From: Hyphomicrobium methylovorum
GTDB taxonomy: Bacteria > Pseudomonadota > Alphaproteobacteria > Rhizobiales > Hyphomicrobiaceae
DNA: 64,000 nucleotides
Assembly (NCBI RefSeq): GCF_013626205.1
Contig: NZ_QHJE01000001.1
Location: 3,080,501-3,144,500, forward strand
Reading direction: 5' to 3'
This document shows, piece after piece, positions 17,849 to 26,172 of the stretch (positions are counted from its first letter, which is position 1; each line of letters opens with the position of its first letter). The translations under genes were made by a program, and so were the position numbers. The notes below the pieces were generated by a model. The model ran no database searches. It was not told where the DNA came from and saw nothing but the letters and a program-made list of their open reading frames with translations.

Positions 17849-19759
17849 ATGGGTCATTCCGGAAGCCAGCAAACGTTGTCGCTGTCGTCGTGGCTCGACG
17901 TATTGAGCGTAACGCAGCCACCGCGCGGCGTTCTCGTCGTTGGCGCAGGATCGGGTGAAAGCCAATGGATCAAGTGGCTCGCCGTCAGGCCCGAGGCCAA
18001 GGTCTGGCTGGTTGAGGGTGATGAAGGCCAATTTCAGGCCTTGCGGCATCAGGTGCCACCCGCGCACAATTGGACGCTGCGACGGGATGTTGTGGCTGAC
18101 ACGTCTGACACCGTTACTTTCCATCAAGCCTCGAATCCGGCCGAAAGCGGATTGATTCCGCCGAACGATTTGCGGGCCCTTTGGCCCAATCTTCGGCCTA
18201 TCCATGCTGAATCGTATGCTGCCGCAGTGACACTCGACGCGCTGTGGGATGAGGCGGAGCAAGGATTCAATTGGCTGCTGCTTGACTGTCTTCCCGCGGC
18301 GACCCTGTTAAAGGGAGGCAGCCGGCTCTTGGCGCAAGCCGATCTCGTCGTTGTGCGTGTGGCGGTGAGTGAGGACGTCGATATTGCACCGGAAGCGCGG
18401 CGCGCTGCGGCTGATGCACTGTTGCGTTCGGCTGGATTGAAATGCGTGCACCCATTTCCGCAACGCCATCCCGGGCTCGCGCACGTACTCTATATCCGCG
18501 ACATCGCCGTGCGGGAGCAAGCGTTTGCGGCGGCGAAAGCCGACGCGGAGCTTGCGCAGAGCGAATTGTTGCGGCGAACAGAGTTAGAAATCGAGCAGAT
18601 CCGTTCCGAGTATGAATCTGCTCTGGCCGAGAAAGATCGAGCTGCGAACGCCGGTGAGACAACTATCGTCAGCGTCGAAGCCAATCTAAGACGAGATCTC
18701 CACGCACTCGGAAGTACCCTGAGTGCGCACGATCGAGAGAGTCGCGCATTAGCCGGAGCTGCAGCGAAAGCTGATACGAATTCTGTCCTGCGAGAATTGC
18801 ATCATGTGCGGAATGCGATCGAGCATCTCCGAGCTGATCATATCGTTGAGTTGGCCGAACGCGATCGGGAAAACCGTACTCACGCCGGGACGTCAGTTGC
18901 GACCGATGCGAATTCTGTTCTGCGCGAGCTACAACAACAGATGCGGCGCGAGATCGATAATCTGCGTGCCGATCAGATGTCCCATCTGGAGACCATTGAA
19001 GCGCGACTAAAAAAGGGACTTCGTGACGAACTGAGTAAGGCAGTCAAACAGATCGAAGCCTTCACTTTCATCCAGAATTATATGGCCATAGGGAAGGGAC
19101 TTCCCAGTTTTCATGGTTGGCCAATAAGTCCGGATATTGGCCAGTTCCTGATCGAACGAATCGGCGAGCGCCGGTACGACATGATCATCGAATTTGGTAG
19201 TGGAACGTCGACGGCACTGCAGGCTCGAGCGTTAGAGATCAATCGGAATTTGCGCACAAATCAAAACCACGCGTCCAGTCGGACGTCTCAGGGTGCGCCT
19301 TCGCTGTGTTCGTTCGAACATAATCCGCGCTTTCTACGCAAAACGCAGAGACTGCTTAGATCCGTGGGTGTGGAAGAGCATGTGGAACTCTTGCACACGC
19401 CTCTCAAGGATTGGGAGGATGAGACCGGGAAATATTCTTATTACGATTGCAATGCAGCGTTGGCCGCTTTGGCCAAGCGTCTTTCTGCCGGCGGGAGCAA
19501 ACGCATTCTAGTCTTGGTGGACGGACCTCCTGGTTCGACGTGCTTGAACGCGAGATATCCGGCCGTTCCGCTTATTTTCAAGCACTTGGAGAAGCACGAG
19601 ATCGACTTGGTTTTGGATGATGCTGATCGTCCTGATGAGAAAGCTGCCATAGCGCTCTGGCGCGCGCATTGGAAAAAGCGTGGGATTAGTGTCCGCGAAG
19701 AAATGATCGCAAGCGAGAAGGGGTTGTATTTTGCGACGAACACGGACGATAGTGCGTGA
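17849..19759 (+). CDS. Methyltransferase-like / coiled-coil / methyltransferase fusion protein
   Basis: A 636-residue protein. The N-terminal part (about 1-220) has a Rossmann start GVLVVGAGSGES followed by VWLVEGDE, like a SAM-binding glycine loop and acidic ribose-binding residue. Residues about 225-405 are charged coiled coil containing two 44-residue repeats that start at about residues 295 and 339. The C-terminal domain (about 410-636) has a second methyltransferase signature, MIIEFGSGTSTAL (Glu448 onward), then CSFEHNPRFLRKTQRLL and LVLVDGPPGSTCLNARYPA. It lies in the polysaccharide island upstream of an exostosin-type GT. It may modify and terminate a growing glycan; this is inference. 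Confidence 0.65.
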   Translation: MGHSGSQQTLSLSSWLDVLSVTQPPRGVLVVGAGSGESQWIKWLAVRPEAKVWLVEGDEGQFQALRHQVPPAHNWTLRRDVVADTSDTVTFHQASNPAESGLIPPNDLRALWPNLRPIHAESYAAAVTLDALWDEAEQGFNWLLLDCLPAATLLKGGSRLLAQADLVVVRVAVSEDVDIAPEARRAAADALLRSAGLKCVHPFPQRHPGLAHVLYIRDIAVREQAFAAAKADAELAQSELLRRTELEIEQIRSEYESALAEKDRAANAGETTIVSVEANLRRDLHALGSTLSAHDRESRALAGAAAKADTNSVLRELHHVRNAIEHLRADHIVELAERDRENRTHAGTSVATDANSVLRELQQQMRREIDNLRADQMSHLETIEARLKKGLRDELSKAVKQIEAFTFIQNYMAIGKGLPSFHGWPISPDIGQFLIERIGERRYDMIIEFGSGTSTALQARALEINRNLRTNQNHASSRTSQGAPSLCSFEHNPRFLRKTQRLLRSVGVEEHVELLHTPLKDWEDETGKYSYYDCNAALAALAKRLSAGGSKRILVLVDGPPGSTCLNARYPAVPLIFKHLEKHEIDLVLDDADRPDEKAAIALWRAHWKKRGISVREEMIASEKGLYFATNTDDSA

Positions 19760-19831
19760 TACCTTTTTGGATTTTTATATCTAGCCTGTATCTGAGCGCA
19801 GGCACGTGTTCCTCAGCAAAAACAAAATGCC

Positions 19832-20854
19832 ATGCCCCGTACACAACTCGCTCCAGAGGCGATCGGATGTGAGGATCTCGCAAACTGGCAGTATCCGGCG
19901 ATAACGGAGAAGGCTGCGCTCGATGTGCATTTTGATCGATTGGTGCCTGGAGCGGTCGAGGCTTGTTCCGGTCCCCGCGGATATTTCGGTGCTCCGTGGG
20001 CGACTTTTATTGACGCGGGCGGGATTTCAGAATCTCAGCGTTTAGAGATAAAGCGCCGTCTATCGGAATACATTGGGCGCATCGCTTATGCGACGCGAGC
20101 AGAGCAAACGACCGTCGAAATCCATACTGTTTGCCAGCATATATATTGGCCTAGGCTTTTACAGTTCTGGCGCGAGATTGGCGTGACAGACCTGCACGTT
20201 TCGCATTTGGAGCCGGACGCGATCCTCTCTGACGTGCGCTTACATAGTTGGCATCTTGCTGCCGCAAACGTCGTCAATGCCGATCGCCGTGAAGGTTTGC
20301 TGCTGAATAAGCCGCCGGCGACCAAAAAGTATCTCGCGTCGTTCATCGGTGCGCACATGGATCATTATCGCTCGGATGTCCGACTGCGAGTTCGCGATGA
20401 GGTTCTTCGCGATGGGTTTTCCGACGTGGTCTGTGAGCTAACTGGTGATTGGCATTTCAATCGCGTTGTTTATCAGCAGCAGATCGATGGGATACCGCTC
20501 AGCGTTCGTGGGGCGGCTGCTGAGCGCGTAGCAACCAAGCATTACAATGAGGTTCTGTCGGAAAGTGTATTCGCGCTCTGTCCCGAAGGCGCTGGGCCCA
20601 ACACGATCCGGCTCTGGGAAGCGCTCGCGATTGGCGCCATTCCTGTCGTTATTGTCGAAGACTGGGTGTGGCCAACGATACCCGGCGAAAATTTGAAATG
20701 GGACGACGCCGTTATTCATGTCCGGCGCAACGAGCTAGATGGACTGTTCGATGATTTGCGTGGGTTGCGGCGGTTCGAGGCTAAACGCGTTGAGTCGATG
20801 CAGCGGGCCGGGATGGAAGTTTACAGGAGATTTCAGAACAAGCGGTGTTTCTAG
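19832..20854 (+). CDS. Exostosin-family glycosyltransferase
   Basis: A 340-residue protein with the C-terminal half of the exostosin (GT47-like) family: LLNKPPATKKYLASFIGAH, then LSESVFALCPEGAGPNTIRL and WEALAIGAIPVVIVEDWVWP, the characteristic block in which the enzyme contacts the nucleotide sugar. The N-terminal 150 residues are not diagnostic. It is the last gene of the rightward arm of the island and faces a leftward GT2 gene across 73 bases. The likely role is adding one sugar to a cell-surface glycan. Confidence 0.82.
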   Translation: MPRTQLAPEAIGCEDLANWQYPAITEKAALDVHFDRLVPGAVEACSGPRGYFGAPWATFIDAGGISESQRLEIKRRLSEYIGRIAYATRAEQTTVEIHTVCQHIYWPRLLQFWREIGVTDLHVSHLEPDAILSDVRLHSWHLAAANVVNADRREGLLLNKPPATKKYLASFIGAHMDHYRSDVRLRVRDEVLRDGFSDVVCELTGDWHFNRVVYQQQIDGIPLSVRGAAAERVATKHYNEVLSESVFALCPEGAGPNTIRLWEALAIGAIPVVIVEDWVWPTIPGENLKWDDAVIHVRRNELDGLFDDLRGLRRFEAKRVESMQRAGMEVYRRFQNKRCF

Positions 20855-20927
20855 CGGGCGTTATCTTTGACCGGTTCGCGCTCACGATACGCTAGCGGTA
20901 TGAACGATCAATCGCATTATGAGAATT

Positions 20928-21842
20928 TCAGCGGTTGCCGTCATTCGGAAGTATGTACCGCAGCTGTTCCTGTAGCGCGCGGAGATCGTTTGGCTCGAAG
21001 CAGTCTTTCACTTCGTCGAGCGCCGTTCGCAGTTGTTCTTCGATGTGGCCATCTCCTTCAGGGGGAGCTTGGTGCAGTAGTTCCTCGATGTACGTCACGA
21101 ACCAGTGGGTCGGCGCCGTTCCCATATGCCGGGCGACGACGCGAACTCCTTCAAGTGCGACAGTCCTTCGAGCGGTCTTGGTGATGCAGGCGTCGTGCAG
21201 GCGCGACTGGGCCTGCACCGCATCGATGAATCCGATGCGGTCCTGAAACGCTCGAAACGCGCGCAGCCAATAATCGAAATCAAATGACGCCTTGAGATTG
21301 TTGTCCAACGCGCCGAGCAGCAGATACATTGATCGCTGGAAGAAAACCGTCGGTTGGCAAATGAAGCAGCCGTTAGAGAACCGCTCGATTGGGCCGTCAG
21401 GTCTTAGCGTCGGATATGGAGCGAGGACCGTTCCCTCTTCATCAACATGCTCGCCATGGCCGTATGTCATGATCCAGTCGGGCTGTGCAGCGAAGGCGTT
21501 GACTGCGCTTTGGATTGCACCAGGTGTGTAAAGGTCATCTGAGTTCAACCAGCCGACGATCGTTCCCTGAACACCGCGCAGAGCGCGATTGAGCGCTTCG
21601 GCGGGGCCGGTATCGCGTTGTGACGACCAGCGTAATCGGGGGTCTGCAGTGCTCATGTCTGTGAGCAGCCCATGCGTGTTATCGCTTGAGCCTCCGTCTG
21701 CGACGACCAATTCTAATTCGGAGTAGTCTTGCGTTAGGACGGATTCGATCGACTGCTTTATAAAGCGACCCTGATTCAGGGTTGGCATCACGATAGATAC
21801 GAGCGGCCGGGAAGGAACCCTGCCGAGTTTTTTCTGGCTCAT
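20928..21842 (-). CDS. GT2-family glycosyltransferase
   Basis: A 304-residue inverting glycosyltransferase of the GT-A fold. The start is typical, PLVSIVMPTLNQGRFIKQSI, with the first Asp motif in LVVADGGSSDNT and the metal-binding DXD-like IVGWLNSDDLYTPGAI. The family stretch RWSSQRDTGPAEALNRALRG also fits. Its ATG shares a base with the stop codon of the upstream DUF2264 gene (TGATG at 21844-21840), so the two are probably translated together. No membrane segments are seen, so it acts on the cytoplasmic face on a lipid- or chain-linked acceptor. Confidence 0.9.
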   Translation of the reverse strand: MSQKKLGRVPSRPLVSIVMPTLNQGRFIKQSIESVLTQDYSELELVVADGGSSDNTHGLLTDMSTADPRLRWSSQRDTGPAEALNRALRGVQGTIVGWLNSDDLYTPGAIQSAVNAFAAQPDWIMTYGHGEHVDEEGTVLAPYPTLRPDGPIERFSNGCFICQPTVFFQRSMYLLLGALDNNLKASFDFDYWLRAFRAFQDRIGFIDAVQAQSRLHDACITKTARRTVALEGVRVVARHMGTAPTHWFVTYIEELLHQAPPEGDGHIEEQLRTALDEVKDCFEPNDLRALQEQLRYILPNDGNR

Positions 21843-22987
21843 CAGTCGCGCGCCTTGTCTGCGCCGACGTCTGTTCGTCCGCCCCAGAGCGCTTTTTGTG
21901 TCCAGTCACGGTCGACGTCCGACCAGAATGGTGCCGACGGCGACAGTCCCAACGGCAGAAATGCGGTGCTACAGAGATAGAGGCTGCCGGTAGAGATGTA
22001 GCTTTCCGCCATGTTCGGTTGAGATCCATTCAGTCCGATCCGCAGCCAGCCATCAGGTGTGTAATTGTCTTCGTCTGACAACGTTCGCTCGATCACGGCC
22101 ATCAGTGCGCATCGGACTTGTCCGCGTTGAAGGTGCGGCGCGAGGTTGTCTTGAAGCGCGGCTTGAGCAAGAGCGTGAAACGCGCCGCAGCGATACGTTA
22201 TCGATCGTCCGATGGGGGGAAATGAGCCGTCCGGTCCGATCAGTCGTTCGAGGATCGACGCGTGGCGTGCGGCGCGCAGTTTCACCGTTCGTTTCTGCTC
22301 TTGCCATGCGAGGTTGGCATCGGCGACGGCTTCCAGGATATCAACCAGAAACGGAATGATTACGTAGCTGTTGTAGTAGTCGTAGCGAAACATTGGACCG
22401 TCGGAATAGCATCCGTCACCCGCGTACCAGTGCTCCAGTTGCGTCAGGGCGAAGTCGACGCGCATCTGATCCCAGCTTTCACCGACCGTTTTGAACGCCG
22501 CTTCGATCATTGCGCTGAACAACAGCCAGTTGTTGTGTCCGGGGCGTATGTCTCGAGTTTTCCGCAGGGCATTCAAAAGGTCTTCTTGCGCGCGGCGCGA
22601 GAGACCTGACCAAAGTGCTGTCGGCGCGCGAACGATCGCTTGTGCCAGGAATGCCGCATCGACCAGGGGTTGTCGCCCGTTCCGAAAATTCACAAAATTC
22701 GACGACTCGGAATCTGCGATGGTCGATATCAGGTGCCGGCAGTCTTCGAGAACCGTCATTTCAGCGTGGCTCGATGGCGCTCGCGCAATCCGTTCGAGCA
22801 TCGGCGACATGCCGCAGAGCAGGCGTCCCACGGCTTCGAGATGAGCATATTCGCGTCTCTGCCCAGCTTCGATTGGCATGTCCGAAATCAGGTTGCCTGA
22901 ACGGGCGAGAGCCAATAGAGGTCGTGCCAAGTGCAAGAGAGCGTCCTGCATTGAATTGTGGGCTGTTGTAGCGCCGGAAGTATTCAT
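21842..22987 (-). CDS. DUF2264-family protein, possible glycan-active (alpha/alpha) enzyme
   Basis: A 381-residue protein whose central block is characteristic of DUF2264: RPGHNNWLLFSAMIEAA, then LEHWYAGDGCYSDGPMFRYD and YYNSYVIIPFLVDILEA, then RSITYRCGAFHALAQAAL. Families with this helical pattern are suspected glycoside hydrolases or lyases, but I know of no defined activity. No signal peptide is evident. It is translationally coupled to the GT2 gene and divergent from the ABC exporter. A role in trimming or editing the island's polysaccharide is inference. Confidence 0.7.
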   Translation of the reverse strand: MNTSGATTAHNSMQDALLHLARPLLALARSGNLISDMPIEAGQRREYAHLEAVGRLLCGMSPMLERIARAPSSHAEMTVLEDCRHLISTIADSESSNFVNFRNGRQPLVDAAFLAQAIVRAPTALWSGLSRRAQEDLLNALRKTRDIRPGHNNWLLFSAMIEAAFKTVGESWDQMRVDFALTQLEHWYAGDGCYSDGPMFRYDYYNSYVIIPFLVDILEAVADANLAWQEQKRTVKLRAARHASILERLIGPDGSFPPIGRSITYRCGAFHALAQAALQDNLAPHLQRGQVRCALMAVIERTLSDEDNYTPDGWLRIGLNGSQPNMAESYISTGSLYLCSTAFLPLGLSPSAPFWSDVDRDWTQKALWGGRTDVGADKARD

Positions 22988-23113
22988 GCTTTCAACGCTG
23001 GTTGCCCCGGCTTAGGTTGTTCGCACTATGCAGTTATATGGATTGATAGCTATTCCGGTCTATAGACCGCGCTCGCGTCGTCGCATACGTCCAAGCGCAA
23101 AAAGGTGTGCTTG
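22988..23113. promoter_or_regulatory. Divergent promoter region with 14-bp palindrome
   Basis: The 126 bases between the DUF2264 gene (leftward) and the ABC permease (rightward) carry a perfect 14-bp palindrome, CGGTCTATAGACCG at 23056-23069. Its position midway between two divergent starts fits an operator or a paired promoter element. No regulator gene lies next to it. Confidence 0.5.
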
Positions 23114-23950
23114 ATGCAATCCATACATGAGCCGAGCGTCAACGCATCCCCAGACACGCGCAACCGACCTGAACTCGGGTTTTTCCAGAAGCGTAAGCGG
23201 CCGATCTCGTCAGTATTTTTCTACGCTGCGATTCAATTTCTCATCGGTTATCGCAGGACGGCCATCGGTCCACTGTGGATGTTGGTTGGACCCGCGTTGT
23301 TCATCGCGGTCCTCGGACGCCTTTACGCGCACATCAATCAGGCTCAGGCCCACCTCTTTATTCCGTTTCTCACCGTCGGATTGGTCTGCTGGTCTTTGAT
23401 CCAGGTTCTGATCATGAATTCGTCGACCGTGTTTCAGCGCAACCGTGCGCAGATTCTGGAAGGCGTGCTTTCGCTCGATGATATTGTGGTGATCGATGTT
23501 CTGAAGGCCGTCTTGGCTTTCATGCATCAGGTTCTGATCATCGTGGTGGTTTTCATCCTCTACGATGTTCACTTGCATAGCGGCGCGTTGTTGAGCCTTG
23601 TCGGGCTCGCGATCGTCATCGCAAATGGCATCTGGATCGCGCATATTTTCGGCATTCTCGGTGCGCGCTATCGGGACGTCTCAGAAGTTTTCAACGCGGT
23701 GTTGCGCATCGCGTTTCTGGCCACGCCGATCATGTGGATGCCGACTGATGGTATGCAGGGCGGCGCTTTGGGGGCGTTCCTGATATTCAATCCGTTCTAT
23801 CATATTCTTGAAGTTCTTCGGGCGCCTCTACTTGGGCAGCCGATCAGTGCTCTGACATGGGGGCTGGTTCTGTCGATGACGGCTGTCACATTTTTGACGG
23901 CCAAGTGGCTGAGGTCGCGGTACGGGAGATTTGTTCCGCTTTGGGTATAG
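23114..23950 (+). CDS. ABC-2 type polysaccharide exporter, permease subunit
   Basis: A 278-residue inner-membrane protein with six probable membrane segments, of the Wzm/KpsM (ABC2_membrane) family. The amphipathic N-terminal segment before TM1 ends in FLIGYRRTAIGPLWMLVGPA, the family's most recognisable region; RYRDVSEVFNAVLRIAFLATPIMW is also typical. The ATG at 23114 is preferred to the GTG at 23105. The coding end overlaps the open frame of the ATPase gene, and the two would form the exporter. It should carry a lipid-linked or otherwise anchored glycan across the inner membrane. Confidence 0.9.
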   Translation: MQSIHEPSVNASPDTRNRPELGFFQKRKRPISSVFFYAAIQFLIGYRRTAIGPLWMLVGPALFIAVLGRLYAHINQAQAHLFIPFLTVGLVCWSLIQVLIMNSSTVFQRNRAQILEGVLSLDDIVVIDVLKAVLAFMHQVLIIVVVFILYDVHLHSGALLSLVGLAIVIANGIWIAHIFGILGARYRDVSEVFNAVLRIAFLATPIMWMPTDGMQGGALGAFLIFNPFYHILEVLRAPLLGQPISALTWGLVLSMTAVTFLTAKWLRSRYGRFVPLWV

Positions 23951-23955
23951 AGGCT

Positions 23956-24801
23956 GTGACGGGGACGAAATCACCATCAGAGGATGATTGGCTGGCGGAG
24001 GATTTCTCACCGGCGCGAGATCTCCGTGTGGGCACTGGTGCTTCGGCGGCGGCTGAAGACGTGTTGGTTTCGGCCCGCGGCCTTGGTCTGCAGGTGCCGA
24101 CCATCACGCCCAACGATCAGAACCTGCTGACGCATCCCTGGCGGCTTGTGACGGATCTCTATCGCTTCAACACGAAGAGATCGATTTCGCCGCTGCTCGA
24201 CGACATTACTTTCACCTTGCAGCGCGGGGATCGCCTTGGGTTGATCGGGCCTAACGGCGCGGGAAAATCTACGCTGCTGCGTGTGCTTGCCGGGATCTAC
24301 ACGCCAACGTCCGGCGCGCTGAAGGTGAACGGCAATGCCATGGGGCTGTTCGACATCTCGCTCGGCATGCATGCGGAAGCGACGGGCCTCGAGAACATCT
24401 ATCTGCGCGGATTGCAGATGGGTCTCAGGCTGCACGAAATCCGAGCGCTTATCCCGGAAGTTCTAGCGTTTTCCGAATTGGAAGACGCGATCGGCCGGCC
24501 TATCAACACGTATTCAACCGGTATGCGGTTGCGGCTGGCTGTCTCCATTTCGACGATGATCAAGCCAGACATTCTATTGCTTGATGAGTGGATCGGCGTC
24601 GGTGATGCGCGCTTCCGCGTGAAGGTGAAGGAGCGCATGATGAGTTTGGTCGAGGGGAGCCGCGGGCTGGTTCTGGCCACCCATAATGTGGCGCTCATGA
24701 AATCGCTCTGCACGCACGGACTGGTTCTGGAGCGTGGGCGGACGGCCTTTATGGGCGAGATCAATGAGGCCCTCGAATTTTACAATGAGCGCAATTCTTA
24801 G
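23956..24801 (+). CDS. ABC polysaccharide exporter, ATPase subunit (Wzt/KpsT-like)
   Basis: An ABC ATPase of the polysaccharide-export group. Walker A is GPNGAGKST, the signature is YSTGMRLRLAVS (the S-T-G form typical of Wzt/KpsT), Walker B is ILLLDEWIGVGD, and the switch His lies in LATHN. It ends right after the nucleotide-binding domain, so the C-terminal carbohydrate-binding domain found in Wzt of O-antigen systems is absent. There is an N-terminal extension of about 70 residues before the ABC domain. The start is uncertain: GTG 23956 is used, but TTG 23941 or later GTG/TTG codons are possible. It is coupled to the permease gene. Confidence 0.87.
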   Translation: MTGTKSPSEDDWLAEDFSPARDLRVGTGASAAAEDVLVSARGLGLQVPTITPNDQNLLTHPWRLVTDLYRFNTKRSISPLLDDITFTLQRGDRLGLIGPNGAGKSTLLRVLAGIYTPTSGALKVNGNAMGLFDISLGMHAEATGLENIYLRGLQMGLRLHEIRALIPEVLAFSELEDAIGRPINTYSTGMRLRLAVSISTMIKPDILLLDEWIGVGDARFRVKVKERMMSLVEGSRGLVLATHNVALMKSLCTHGLVLERGRTAFMGEINEALEFYNERNS

Positions 24802-24829
24802 ATTATAAAAAAGTAGGCCGCGTTGCTGT

Positions 24830-26131
24830 TTGTGCGATGGGGTCTCAACCCATCAACGCGCCTTGCATTTTCAGGACGTGCACACCTTGAATGCGTTCTT
24901 TCGCCCTGTGCGCCAGCTGGTCTTTCGCCTCCGCCGCATGGTTCTTGCGGTGGTTCCGTTTCTCTTTTTTCGGCTTGGTCTCTTTCGCGTTTGGCAGAAG
25001 GTGCCGCAACGGATCAGGCGGCGGATCGTCGATATCGTAACGCGGGGTGCGGACGAGCGGGGTTCTCGTCCAGCGACAGCGGTTGGTCCATTTTTCGTTT
25101 GCGGATTGGCGTCCAGTTCCACGAGTTTCGGCTGGGCACTGCGCGGCACGCTCGCCACTTTAATTGCGCAGCAGGAGACGGCGCGGGCCGTCGATATTTC
25201 TTCCTATTTCTGGGCGGATTACGCATCGAACCGTTTGCCTCAACCCGAACTTGATACGGCAAAGGGACCGGGCACACTTGTCGTGCACGTCAACCCGGAT
25301 CAGCTGGGTTACGTTCTATCGATCCTTCCGTCTGAGCTCGTGGCCTCGAAGTATATCGTCCAGTCACTTGTGTGGGAGTTCGAGCATCTGCCGCAAGCGT
25401 GGCTGGGGCCTATGGCTTTCGCAGACGAATTCTGGGTGCCGTCGCATTTTGTGCGTCAGGCCGTAGAAAGGGCCGGTCTCGAAAAGCCGATACGCGTCGT
25501 TCCTCATCTTCTGGATGTGCCGCAGGATCTCGATACCTCGCGAACCCGATTTGGTATTCCCGAGGATGTCTTCGCGGTTCTTTGCGTTTTCAATATTCGA
25601 TCCGGGTTGAGCCGTAAGAACGTCGCGGGCGTGGTGGCGGCCTTCAAGGCGGCGTTCGACGATCGTCCGCAGGCCCGACTGATCCTCAAATGCCATGATG
25701 GTCATCTCGATCCGGCGGCTTTTGCTGTCGTGCAGTCGTACTGCGGAAAAAATATTGCGATGATTGCGGACGATCTGAGCGAGCGAGACACGTGGTCTCT
25801 GATAGGCGCCTGCGACTGTCTGCTGTCTCTGCACAGGTCGGAGGGGTTTGGCCTGGTTCTCAAGCAAGCGCTCCTGTTAGAGAAGCCTGTCGTCGCGACG
25901 GGGTGGTCAGGCAACTTGGACTTCATGACAAACGAGTCGGGTCAGCCTGAGCCGAACTGTTACCTCGTGTCGTATGATCTCGTTCCTGTTGGTTCGAATT
26001 CTGGAATTCACGGCGTTACTGAGCGCGATGTATGGGCGGAGGCGCGGATCAAAAGTGCCAAGGCACATCTTCTCGAGGTCTATAAGGAATGGGAGAGTTC
26101 CGCTGGCCTCATGTGCCGTGCGGACGGGTAA
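24830..26131 (+). CDS. GT4-family glycosyltransferase with altered EX7E motif
   Basis: A protein of up to 433 residues with the GT-B fold. The acceptor domain begins near PFFVCGLASSSTSFGWALRG. The donor domain includes VLCVFNIRSGLSRKNVAGV and LLSLHRSEGFGLVLKQALLL, followed by PVVATGWSGNLDFM. In the EX7E motif the second Glu is Gln (EGFGLVLKQ), unusual for an active GT4. The start is uncertain: the longest frame begins at TTG 24830, with GTG 24878 and ATG 24938 as alternatives. It is just downstream of the ABC exporter genes and probably co-transcribed. Confidence 0.82.
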   Translation: MCDGVSTHQRALHFQDVHTLNAFFRPVRQLVFRLRRMVLAVVPFLFFRLGLFRVWQKVPQRIRRRIVDIVTRGADERGSRPATAVGPFFVCGLASSSTSFGWALRGTLATLIAQQETARAVDISSYFWADYASNRLPQPELDTAKGPGTLVVHVNPDQLGYVLSILPSELVASKYIVQSLVWEFEHLPQAWLGPMAFADEFWVPSHFVRQAVERAGLEKPIRVVPHLLDVPQDLDTSRTRFGIPEDVFAVLCVFNIRSGLSRKNVAGVVAAFKAAFDDRPQARLILKCHDGHLDPAAFAVVQSYCGKNIAMIADDLSERDTWSLIGACDCLLSLHRSEGFGLVLKQALLLEKPVVATGWSGNLDFMTNESGQPEPNCYLVSYDLVPVGSNSGIHGVTERDVWAEARIKSAKAHLLEVYKEWESSAGLMCRADG

Positions 26132-26172
26132 CGTGCGCTTCGACCGACGTTTCATGACTTGATGAGTGATCC

